The position numbers and the translations under genes were made by a program. Positions 52,831 through 60,029 of a stretch of 64,000 bases of DNA are shown here, one piece after another. Each line of letters begins with the position of its first letter. The stretch's first letter is position 1. Below the pieces are notes generated by a model. The model did no database searches, was not told the DNA's origin, and saw only the letters and a program-made list of their open reading frames with translations. Origin of the DNA: Owenweeksia sp963758205 (GTDB taxonomy: Bacteria > Bacteroidota > Bacteroidia > Flavobacteriales > Schleiferiaceae); contig CAVWUM010000001.1 in assembly GCA_963758205.1 (NCBI GenBank), positions 434,001 to 498,000 of the forward strand, read 5' to 3'.

Positions 52831-54237
52831 ATGACTATTAAGCAATTATATACCGGTTGCCTGGCCGAGGCGGCTTATTACATTGAGTCTGAAGGCGAAG
52901 TGGCCATCATTGATCCTATCCGAGATACGGACGAATATATTGAGGAAGCCAGCAAAAACGGACATACCATTAAGTACGTGCTCGAAACGCATTTTCATGC
53001 AGATTTTGTTTCGGGGCATGTGGAGCTGGCCAATAAAACGGGAGCTACCATTATTTATGGGCCCAATGCCAATCCTAGTTTTGACTTTCGCTCGGTAAAG
53101 GATGGTGAAGAACTGAAACTCGGAAATATCACCTTTAAAGTGTTGCACACCCCTGGACACACTATGGAGAGCACCACCTATCTTTTATTGGATGAAAATG
53201 AAAAAGAGCATTGCATTTTTACCGGTGATACTTTATTTATTGGCGATGTAGGCCGACCAGACCTTGCCGTAAAAACTGATCTCACCCAGGCTGATCTGGC
53301 GGGACATTTATACGATTCTTTGCGAAATAAAATAATGACATTGCCTGATGATGTAATCGTTTATCCTGCACACGGGCAGGGTAGTGCCTGTGGTAAAAAT
53401 ATGAGTAGCGAGCGCTCCGATACTCTCGGAAATCAGAAGAAATTTAACTATGCCCTGCGGGCGGATATGACCAAAGAAGAGTTTATAAAGGAGCTTACCT
53501 CCGGACTTACTGCTGCCCCGGGCTACTTCCCGAAAAATGTGGATTTAAACCGAGGTGGTTATGATCTGCTCGATAATATTAAAAAGAGAGGGACGGTAGG
53601 ATTGCCTCCTGGAGAATTTAAGGAGAAGAGCGAGCAGCCTGAAGCCCTGGTGCTTGATGTACGTAAGCCAGGCGAATTTGCCGAAGCTCATATTCCCGGT
53701 TCCGTTTTTATTGGTATTGATGGTGGATTTGCTCCTTGGGCCGCAACTCTGATCGAGGATTTACATACCCCGCTTTTGATAGTATGCGATGAAGCACGAA
53801 TAGAGGAGGTGCTAACTCGTCTTAGCCGGGTTGGTTTTGATAACCCACTAGGATATCTGCTTGGGGGCATTGATGGCTGGAACAATGATGGTTTTGAAGT
53901 AGAGAGCATGGAAGAAGTGGAAGCTGAAGACCTGGCCACTAATTACGAGGCCTGGAAAGGCCAGACCATAGATGTGCGTAAGCCGGGTGAGTATGCCGGT
54001 TCTCATATTTCGGAGATACCAAACAGACCATTGGATTACATCGCTGACAATAAATCAGAATACAACCCTGATGCTAAATACTACCTGCATTGTGCCGGAG
54101 GTTACCGCTCGGTGATTGCCGGATCCATCCTGCAAAAGTATGGAGTAAAAAATGTGGTAAACGTAAAAGGTGGACTTGGGGCTATTAAAAATACCAGCCT
54201 GCCCTTGGTGAGTGAAATGCAGGAGGCTTATGATTAG
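52831..54237 (+). CDS. persulfide dioxygenase-like metallo-beta-lactamase fold protein fused to two rhodanese domains
   Basis: A 468-residue cytoplasmic protein. Residues 1-240 are an ETHE1-like metallohydrolase: H54-x-H56-x-D58 (THFHADF), 'HTPGHTMES', 'FTGDTLFIGDVGRPD' and 'VYPAHGQGS'. A rhodanese domain follows (~285-375) with a degenerate active loop (VCDEARIEE), then a second with a full loop HCAGGYRS. The order matches CstB-type enzymes that oxidise persulfides to sulfite and move sulfane sulfur to thiosulfate; activity is inferred. The ATG at 52831 starts the domain; a longer frame from 52771 contains the promoter box. Confidence 0.9.
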   Translation: MTIKQLYTGCLAEAAYYIESEGEVAIIDPIRDTDEYIEEASKNGHTIKYVLETHFHADFVSGHVELANKTGATIIYGPNANPSFDFRSVKDGEELKLGNITFKVLHTPGHTMESTTYLLLDENEKEHCIFTGDTLFIGDVGRPDLAVKTDLTQADLAGHLYDSLRNKIMTLPDDVIVYPAHGQGSACGKNMSSERSDTLGNQKKFNYALRADMTKEEFIKELTSGLTAAPGYFPKNVDLNRGGYDLLDNIKKRGTVGLPPGEFKEKSEQPEALVLDVRKPGEFAEAHIPGSVFIGIDGGFAPWAATLIEDLHTPLLIVCDEARIEEVLTRLSRVGFDNPLGYLLGGIDGWNNDGFEVESMEEVEAEDLATNYEAWKGQTIDVRKPGEYAGSHISEIPNRPLDYIADNKSEYNPDAKYYLHCAGGYRSVIAGSILQKYGVKNVVNVKGGLGAIKNTSLPLVSEMQEAYD

Positions 54238-54271
54238 GAGGGAAATTGTATTTTAACCTTAAATTTTTAGA

Positions 54272-54511
54272 ATGAAAACGAGAGAGGCATTTCATGAGTT
54301 AATCAATGAAATTGAAGATGAGAAAGTGCTGAAAGGTTATTTTCAATTGGTAAAGGGGCTTTACAAAAATGAAAGCGGCAAACTTTGGGAAAGCCTCTCT
54401 CTGGTAGAGAAGGAAGATTTAATAATTTCTTACGAAGAAAGTTTTGACTCGGCCAACCTGATTAGTCACGATGAGGTGAAAAAGCAGCATGAGAAGTGGT
54501 TAGGGAAATAG
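54272..54511 (+). CDS. antitoxin of a ParE-type toxin-antitoxin pair
   Basis: A 79-residue helical acidic protein ('MKTREAFHELINEIEDEKVLKGYFQLVKGL' start) whose C-terminal part ('ISHDEVKKQHEKWLGK') is the usual toxin-wrapping tail in Bacteroidota antitoxins. It overlaps the toxin gene by 16 bases, which ties their translation. The upstream gap is only 34 bases. Confidence 0.75.
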   Translation: MKTREAFHELINEIEDEKVLKGYFQLVKGLYKNESGKLWESLSLVEKEDLIISYEESFDSANLISHDEVKKQHEKWLGK

Positions 54512-54792
54512 TCTGGACCAAACGTGCAAATCATCGCTTTAATGCGATTTTAAGCTATCTTGAAGATGAGTGGGGTGAGCGGGTAACCAAGAACTTTGTT
54601 AAGAAAACATATGGTATATTAATTATACTTACCAAATTTCCTGAAATAGGTACACTAGAATTGAAGGATAAGAAAATCCGTGGTATACTAATCACAAAAC
54701 ACAACCGTCTATTCTATCGAATTTCAGGTAATAAAATTATTTTGTTGAATTTCTTTGATACCAGATTTGGCCCGGATCGCAAAAAGTTCTAA
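54496..54792 (+). CDS. RelE/ParE family toxin
   Basis: A 98-residue basic protein from a GTG start: 'IVWTKRANHRFNAILSYLEDEWGE', 'KTYGILIILTKFPEIGT' and 'RGILITKHNRLFYRISGNKIILLNFFDTR' are the standard ParE/RelE secondary-structure signatures, including the final 'FFDTRFGPDR'. ParE toxins poison gyrase and RelE toxins cut mRNA; which applies is unclear. Confidence 0.88.
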   Translation: MVREIVWTKRANHRFNAILSYLEDEWGERVTKNFVKKTYGILIILTKFPEIGTLELKDKKIRGILITKHNRLFYRISGNKIILLNFFDTRFGPDRKKF

Positions 54793-54988
54793 AAATGAGG
54801 TGGTCCAATCAATTTTATAAAAGGTTCACAAAGCTGCTTTTGGTCCTGGTCATTACATTAGTTTTTGTCAGGAAAGATGATCAAACCACTAAATCCATTA
54901 TCTTTTTTTGGGTTGTGGCATTTTGTTATTCCAATATGAAGATGCTGCCTTATATTGCTGTAAGATTTTACAACAATACTACTACCGC

Positions 54989-55729
54989 ATGAAACGCTCA
55001 TTTATCCTTCTCCTATACTTACTTGGCTTTCAATTGCAGGCTCAGGATGTATTTATTCTGGATCACTACACTACAATTGGGGTTTCTTCAAAGCCTACGG
55101 AATTTTTATGTGTAACTGACAAGGTAAATGTTGCGGGCAAAATAAAAGTGGGCCGGGTAAGAGGGTATTGCAGTAACAAGGGCAGGTCAAGTATCAACTA
55201 TCTATATGAAGAACTGCATAAAAAGGCTAATGAGCTTGGTGCGGATGCTATGAAAATCGATACTATAATCGTCTATTCTAAAGATTCCGTATTTGTAGAA
55301 GGCACTCTCTATCTATTTGGAAGTGTGGGTTTGCAGTTGGCCGATGATTACTATCCCGTAAACAAAGTGTATTTACTGGGAGATTTTGATCAGAAGCTGG
55401 GGAAAAGCAATAAAGTACATTTGAATGGCGTGAAATTTAGCTTACCACCTTTGGGTTTGCTGTCGTATCAAAATTCTATTGGTATGATATGTATGGTAAC
55501 TAAAGGGGGCTTTTTTGGCGCCTCCCTGCGGATAAAGGGTCAACCTGATAAGAAGCCGTTATATCTTGCCGTGGGTGAGTCTTCCGTAGGCCCGGCTATG
55601 GTGCCGGCACCAGGAATTGGCATAGGCATTAGCTATACCCCCGGGCAGCTTTTTGCTTTGGATAGGGGTTTGGGCTATTTTGCTGTATCCATACTGGAGA
55701 GATTAAACGTAGAAGTTGAAGAGTTGTGA
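54989..55729 (+). CDS. hypothetical secreted protein
   Basis: A 246-residue protein with a signal peptide ending LQAQ. It contains 'KANELGADAMKIDTI', a motif seen in YdgH/BhsA- or YbjQ-like folds, and a Gly/Pro-rich C-terminal half ('VGPAMVPAPGIGIGISYTPGQ'). No family is claimed. I chose the ATG at 54989 since it opens the signal peptide; the frame upstream to 54908 lacks one. Its stop overlaps the next gene's GTG start (GTGA), so the two are coupled. Confidence 0.7.
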   Translation: MKRSFILLLYLLGFQLQAQDVFILDHYTTIGVSSKPTEFLCVTDKVNVAGKIKVGRVRGYCSNKGRSSINYLYEELHKKANELGADAMKIDTIIVYSKDSVFVEGTLYLFGSVGLQLADDYYPVNKVYLLGDFDQKLGKSNKVHLNGVKFSLPPLGLLSYQNSIGMICMVTKGGFFGASLRIKGQPDKKPLYLAVGESSVGPAMVPAPGIGIGISYTPGQLFALDRGLGYFAVSILERLNVEVEEL

Positions 55730-56490
55730 TTCACCCTGATCCGATTTATTTAAGCAGACAAAATCTACTTTCCATCTTCTGTTTTTTACTTTCCTGTTTG
55801 TTGATGGATACTGCGGTTTGCTATTCGCAACAAAATACCAGCGTTTACCTCATCCCCGGGCAGGGAGCCGATTATCGCTTATTTAATAACCTGCAATTAG
55901 GCTCTGATTTTGATACCGTACACATCAGGTACTCCATCCCCGATAAGGGTATGAATATGCGGGATTATGCTGAGGTTCTCTCTGCACAAATTGATACTAC
56001 TGAGCCATTTATACTTATTGGCACTTCCCTTGGCGGGATGCTGGCGGCAGAGATGAACGACTTTTTACATCCCGAAAAGGTAATAGTAATAAGTAGTGCC
56101 AAATGCCGGGACGAATTACCCAGACGATACCGCTTCCAAAAAATAATACCACTTTACAGGCTCTTTACAGGGAGGGGCATAAAAACAGGTGCCCGAATAA
56201 TGCAGCCCATAGTGGAGCCTGACAGAAAGAAGGAAAAGGAAACTTTTAAGGCCATGCTTAAGGCCAAAAACAAAATGTTTATGAAGCGCTCCATTGCTAT
56301 GATTATTAATTGGGAACGAGAGGAATATGGGGACAATATCGTGCATATTCATGGTGATAATGATCATACACTACCTGTAAAGAATGTAAAGTGCGATTAC
56401 CTCATAATTGACGGATCACACATGATGACTCTTACTCGGGGAGAAGAAATCAGCCGATTGATACGCGAGGAGGTTTTAGCTGTTCAGTGA
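55726..56490 (+). CDS. alpha/beta hydrolase
   Basis: A 254-residue protein with an N-terminal hydrophobic segment, then 'YLIPGQGADYRLFNNL' (oxyanion region) and the nucleophile elbow GTSLGG (~101-106). The acid is probably in 'HIHGDNDHTLPV' and the catalytic His in 'IDGSHMMTLT'. It is an esterase or lipase-like enzyme, probably exported or membrane-anchored; the substrate is unknown. It starts at GTG 55726 within the previous stop; ATG 55804 is an alternative that would remove the leader. Confidence 0.82.
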   Translation: MIHPDPIYLSRQNLLSIFCFLLSCLLMDTAVCYSQQNTSVYLIPGQGADYRLFNNLQLGSDFDTVHIRYSIPDKGMNMRDYAEVLSAQIDTTEPFILIGTSLGGMLAAEMNDFLHPEKVIVISSAKCRDELPRRYRFQKIIPLYRLFTGRGIKTGARIMQPIVEPDRKKEKETFKAMLKAKNKMFMKRSIAMIINWEREEYGDNIVHIHGDNDHTLPVKNVKCDYLIIDGSHMMTLTRGEEISRLIREEVLAVQ

Positions 56491-56550
56491 CTTTTATCAC
56501 AATTTTTTTCTGGTGGCGAGGCTAAATTGGCCTCTCAAAAAAGAGAGATC

Positions 56551-57072
56551 ATGGAAGCTATAACCACATTAGAAAGGCTCATATACAACTTAAACATTGG
56601 GCCTGGCTACGAAGGATATTCAGGTATGGTTGAATCTATAAATCTTACGGAAGCCGAACTGGAGAAAATCTGCAAGTGGCAGGATGACCGCTACTCGCGA
56701 ATAAGAGTTTACGACACCGAAAGCCTTGAGGCCATAATCACCTGCTGGCCGGCAGGCACTCAGGGTCCTATCCATAATTACGAATTACAACAAGGCTGGA
56801 TTAAAGTATTAAAAGGCGAAATGCACCTGGAGTACTACAGGCTTTTCAGCACTGAAGTGGAGCCTTATGGCAAGAAGGTGATAAAGGAAGGCGAATTTGC
56901 TTACCTGAATGATGACATGGGCTATCACCGCTTTGCTAACCATGGGGATAAGCCTGCCATTGCACTCCACCTATATTCCGATAAGATTACAGAGTGGCAT
57001 AAATACAATGAGCTTACCGGCCTGGTGGAGCTCGTACCTGTAACTTGCGATGTAGAGTTAGATCTGCCTTAA
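56551..57072 (+). CDS. cysteine dioxygenase-like protein with an altered iron site
   Basis: A 173-residue cupin of the cysteine dioxygenase (CDO) family, enzymes that oxidise cysteine to cysteine sulfinate with Fe(II) and O2. It keeps the Arg of 'DRYSRI' (R50), the first metal His (H75 in 'GPIHNYELQQGW'), the later 'MGYHRFAN' His and the 'LHLYSD' His/Tyr pair. The second metal His, two residues after H75, is Tyr (Y77; codon TAC instead of CAC). It may be inactive, or use a 2-His site. The ATG at 56551 follows AAGAGAG; a TTG at 56527 is also in frame. Confidence 0.85.
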   Translation: MEAITTLERLIYNLNIGPGYEGYSGMVESINLTEAELEKICKWQDDRYSRIRVYDTESLEAIITCWPAGTQGPIHNYELQQGWIKVLKGEMHLEYYRLFSTEVEPYGKKVIKEGEFAYLNDDMGYHRFANHGDKPAIALHLYSDKITEWHKYNELTGLVELVPVTCDVELDLP

Positions 57073-57143
57073 TAGGTTACAAATGTTACAGCAGCCTTAG
57101 CGGCTTATGCGCATCTTTGCCCATGCATTATAAAAAGAAATAA

Positions 57144-57446
57144 ATGGGACTGTTTTCAATTTTTTCGAATAAATCCAATAAAATAAAGGAGTTTAACGAG
57201 CGTGGTGCTGTAGTTGTGGATGTTCGCACTCCTGGCGAATTTAAGAGCGGGCACGTAAAGGGTTCTAAAAACATTCCGTTGCAGAATATTAGCTCTAAAA
57301 CCGCTGAAATAAAGAAGTGGGGTAAGCCGGTAATCTTTTGCTGTGCTTCAGGTATGCGTAGTGCCCAGGCATCGGCTATGCTTAAGCGTGAAGGGTTGGA
57401 CTGTATGAATGGCGGGAGTTGGCAAAAAGTAAAAAGTAGCCTCTAG
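57144..57446 (+). CDS. single-domain rhodanese-like sulfurtransferase
   Basis: A 100-residue rhodanese domain with 'VVVDVRTPGEFKSGHVKGSKNIP' and the active-site loop CCASGMRSAQ, in which the second Cys would carry the persulfide. Such small proteins move sulfane sulfur in the cytoplasm. It is near the metallohydrolase-rhodanese fusion and the CDO-like gene, which suggests a sulfur theme. Its stop codon lies in the middle of a palindromic terminator. Confidence 0.93.
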   Translation: MGLFSIFSNKSNKIKEFNERGAVVVDVRTPGEFKSGHVKGSKNIPLQNISSKTAEIKKWGKPVIFCCASGMRSAQASAMLKREGLDCMNGGSWQKVKSSL

Positions 57447-57457
57447 AGGCTACTTTT
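57432..57457. terminator. bidirectional terminator shared by convergent genes
   Basis: A perfect 26-base palindrome (AAAAGTAGCC / TCTAGA / GGCTACTTTT). The stop codons of both convergent genes (57444-57446 plus, 57452-57450 minus) fall inside it. Confidence 0.85.
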
Positions 57458-57881
57458 CGTTATAATTAAGGCTCATCACCAGCCGGTCGTTGTCAAAAAA
57501 ATCAATGCGGCCGCTGCCTCCGTCATCCAGTGCATGAAACGTCCAGTAGAATATTTCATCATCTACCGGCTGGTTCAGGTCTTCATCTACAATTCGGATT
57601 TCGTAAACTTCATCTGTGGCCAGTATTTCTGCCGGAAAAACTACAAATGTGGGTAGTGAGGCAGCATTGTTTTCGGTATCGGTACTAAACTCCCAAAAGT
57701 TGGATGAACGTCTTTTTAAATCTACCCTAAGGTCGGGAGGGCTGCCATCAGGGTCGTAATTTAAGGCGGGAAGCTGGTCAACCTCCACCAACTTAAAGTA
57801 GCGGTTGGTAAGAGGCAGGTTATCATCTGTTTCACACCCAAAAAGGGCCAGTATCAGTAAGAGCGGTGTTAGTTTTTTCAT
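57450..57881 (-). CDS. hypothetical lipoprotein (143 aa)
   Basis: A signal peptide ends in the lipobox LFGC (~16). The rest is a small beta-rich domain ('RYFKLVEVDQLPALNYDPDG', 'EIFYWTFHALDDGGSGRIDFF'). No family was recognised. It ends in the shared terminator and is followed upstream by the second PepSY-like gene on the same strand, 73 bases away. Confidence 0.75.
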   Translation of the reverse strand: MKKLTPLLLILALFGCETDDNLPLTNRYFKLVEVDQLPALNYDPDGSPPDLRVDLKRRSSNFWEFSTDTENNAASLPTFVVFPAEILATDEVYEIRIVDEDLNQPVDDEIFYWTFHALDDGGSGRIDFFDNDRLVMSLNYNEK

Positions 57882-57953
57882 GGTTTACGTTTTGGAAGCG
57901 ATTCCAAAAATAAGGCCATTCCACTAAAGCTGCTTTCTCAAGGGATTTCAGGC

Positions 57954-58424
57954 TTACTCCGCATCATCTTCTTCCATGTCGGCTTCCTCCATTTCCTGCG
58001 CCTGGGTAACTATGCGGCCATCCGCATGAAACATGGTTTCAATTTCGCCATCGCCTTTGTCAAGGTCATACTTATACATTACCTCCCCATTATATATCTC
58101 TACCATAGTTACATCAACTATTTCATAACCCTTGTACTTTTCGGCTACGGTTTTTTGTACGGCTTCGGGGGCTTTTTTCGTATCTATTTCAGTCTGGCTG
58201 CCCAGCCAGGTGCCGGCCTCGTCAAATACTACTCTCACTTCACGATCACTTGCTACAAATTCTGCCTGCCATTGGCTGTCTCCGGTTTTTACCCACTCTA
58301 CATTTTTTGCTTTCGGATATTTGCTTCTAAAGGCGGCTGCCACATCTTCGGGGGCTGACTCCTGTGCCGATAGCGAAAGGCAGGTAGCCAGCGAAAAGAT
58401 AAAAGCGAATACTATTTTTTTCAT
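57954..58424 (-). CDS. PepSY-like (DUF2874) secreted protein, second copy
   Basis: A 156-residue protein with a signal peptide ending LSAQ and two PepSY-like repeats ('AFRSKYPKAKNVEWVKTGDSQWQAEF', 'AEKYKGYEIVDVTMVEIYNG'). It ends in a strongly acidic tail (EEADMEEDDAE). It is a paralogue of the protein at 28805-29248. I chose the ATG at 58424, the start of the signal peptide. The role is unknown. Confidence 0.88.
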   Translation of the reverse strand: MKKIVFAFIFSLATCLSLSAQESAPEDVAAAFRSKYPKAKNVEWVKTGDSQWQAEFVASDREVRVVFDEAGTWLGSQTEIDTKKAPEAVQKTVAEKYKGYEIVDVTMVEIYNGEVMYKYDLDKGDGEIETMFHADGRIVTQAQEMEEADMEEDDAE

Positions 58425-58543
58425 GATAATGCTGTTTTGTTTACACAATCAAATTTAAACTTTCGGATGTTTGTCTGTTATTTCCTTCAACAAAATATTT
58501 TGACGGATTACTAAATCCTCAGCTAAATAGACTCTACCATCTA

Positions 58544-59326
58544 ATGATCGCATTCATAATCCTGATACTGATAGTGACCGCTACCGGCTGGTACATTGCC
58601 ACACACCTCAATCGAAGAAAGCCACTGGAGCCGGAGGCTATTCCAGCCAATATTGCGGAATTACTTGAAAACAAAGTATTGTTTTACCAAAGACTTGCTG
58701 CTGAGGATAAAAGAAGATTTGAAAGCAGGGTAAACAGCTTTTTGGCGCAGATAAGCATCAAGGGAATTGGTGTTGAGGTTACTGATGAAGACCGTGTGCT
58801 TGTGGCTGCCGGGGCTATTATCCCTGTTTTTGGTTTTCAAGGATGGGAATACTCCAACCTTAATGAGGTGTTGCTTTATCCAAACTCATTCAATCAAAAT
58901 TTTGAAACGATGGGTGAAGGGCGTAGCATTTTAGGTATGGTGGGCTGGGGTTATATGAATGGTACCATGACGCTTTCTAAGCCTGCGCTGCACCTGGGTT
59001 TTAGTAATAAAACCGATAAGATGAATGTGGGGATTCATGAGTTTGTACACCTTATTGATAAGCTGGATGGCGCCACCGATGGTGTGCCTGATTATGTAAT
59101 GGATAAGGCCTATGCCATGCCCTGGCTTGAAATGATGCACAAGGAGATGGAACGTATGCGCGAAGATGAATCGGACATAAACCCTTACGGACTAACCAAT
59201 GAGGCTGAGTTTTACTCGGTAGCCAGTGAATACTTTTTTGAGAGGCCGGCTTTGTTTAAGAGAAAGCACCCTAAACTATATGAGGCGCTAAGCCGCATCT
59301 TTAAGCAGGATCCTGCACGGAAGTGA
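58544..59326 (+). CDS. MtfA family zinc peptidase (M90)
   Basis: A 260-residue protein with an N-terminal membrane helix (1-20) and a zinc metallopeptidase domain: HEFVH at 165-169 and the third-ligand region 'NEAEFYSVASEYFFERP', as in E. coli MtfA, which binds the repressor Mlc. 'FGFQGWEYSNLNEVLLYP' is a further MtfA signature. The membrane anchor is common in Bacteroidota members. The start follows a 95-base gap after the divergent PepSY-like gene. Confidence 0.9.
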   Translation: MIAFIILILIVTATGWYIATHLNRRKPLEPEAIPANIAELLENKVLFYQRLAAEDKRRFESRVNSFLAQISIKGIGVEVTDEDRVLVAAGAIIPVFGFQGWEYSNLNEVLLYPNSFNQNFETMGEGRSILGMVGWGYMNGTMTLSKPALHLGFSNKTDKMNVGIHEFVHLIDKLDGATDGVPDYVMDKAYAMPWLEMMHKEMERMREDESDINPYGLTNEAEFYSVASEYFFERPALFKRKHPKLYEALSRIFKQDPARK

Positions 59327-59485
59327 AAAAGTTCCCAATTTGCAAACTGAACTATTTGCAAACTGAATCCCGGCAACCTTTCGTAAAATTGTGCTCTCTT
59401 ATAAAAATGATCCTTCATCATTAAGATCATCGCTTACATAGCGTTTATTATTCTTACCCTGTTTCAATCCACGGGCTTATACCTG

Positions 59486-59950
59486 GTGCATAGTATGCAG
59501 CTTGGTTTTGTGCGGTATGAGATGAAACAGCGTATTAAGCACGGCATAGCCGAAGAAGATAGGCTGGTACTTAAAATTACACCTGAAATTGAGGCTAATC
59601 CTGAAATTTTTATCAGAATACATAGCCGCGAATTCCGGTACCTGGGCGAGATGTATGATGTGCTGAAAACAGAAAACAGCGGAGATACCACCTTTTACAC
59701 CTGCATTCATGATGTTAAGGAATCCGGGCTTTTTAAAAACCTGGATGCGTTGGTTTATCAGCATCTTAATGATGACACCCACCAGAAGCAGGGCCGGGAG
59801 TTTATGCTCACCTTTTTTGGTCTGGATTATTTGGGGGAGTTTAAAACCGATGTGAAAATCCGTTCGGTTGAAGATATTTCCTATGCTGCTTACCTTGATG
59901 GCCATGTAACCCGCTTTGCAGCAAGACTCTTCAGGCCACCCATTGGCTGA
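59486..59950 (+). CDS. hypothetical membrane-anchored protein before a TonB receptor
   Basis: A 154-residue product from GTG 59486, but the frame is open from 59411 and the extra codons encode a clear hydrophobic helix (IIKIIAYIAFIILTLFQS). The real start is probably a rare codon (ATC/ATT near 59417) or has been lost; the nearby ATG at 59407 is in another frame and stops at once. The body has alternating strands ('EFRYLGEMYDVLKTENSGDTT') with no known family. It lies 79 bases before the receptor gene. Confidence 0.6.
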   Translation: MHSMQLGFVRYEMKQRIKHGIAEEDRLVLKITPEIEANPEIFIRIHSREFRYLGEMYDVLKTENSGDTTFYTCIHDVKESGLFKNLDALVYQHLNDDTHQKQGREFMLTFFGLDYLGEFKTDVKIRSVEDISYAAYLDGHVTRFAARLFRPPIG

Positions 59951-60029
59951 TACTCTTTTATGACATAGTTATTGTGCGCAATAGGTAGCGTACAATGTAA
60001 ATTCAAATAAGTATCAGAAAATATACATC

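Noticed and set aside
54795..54992. A 65-residue hydrophobic open frame after the toxin gene
   Set aside because: It overlaps the leader of the next gene in another frame, has no recognisable pattern, and probably is chance; it is left out as too weak.
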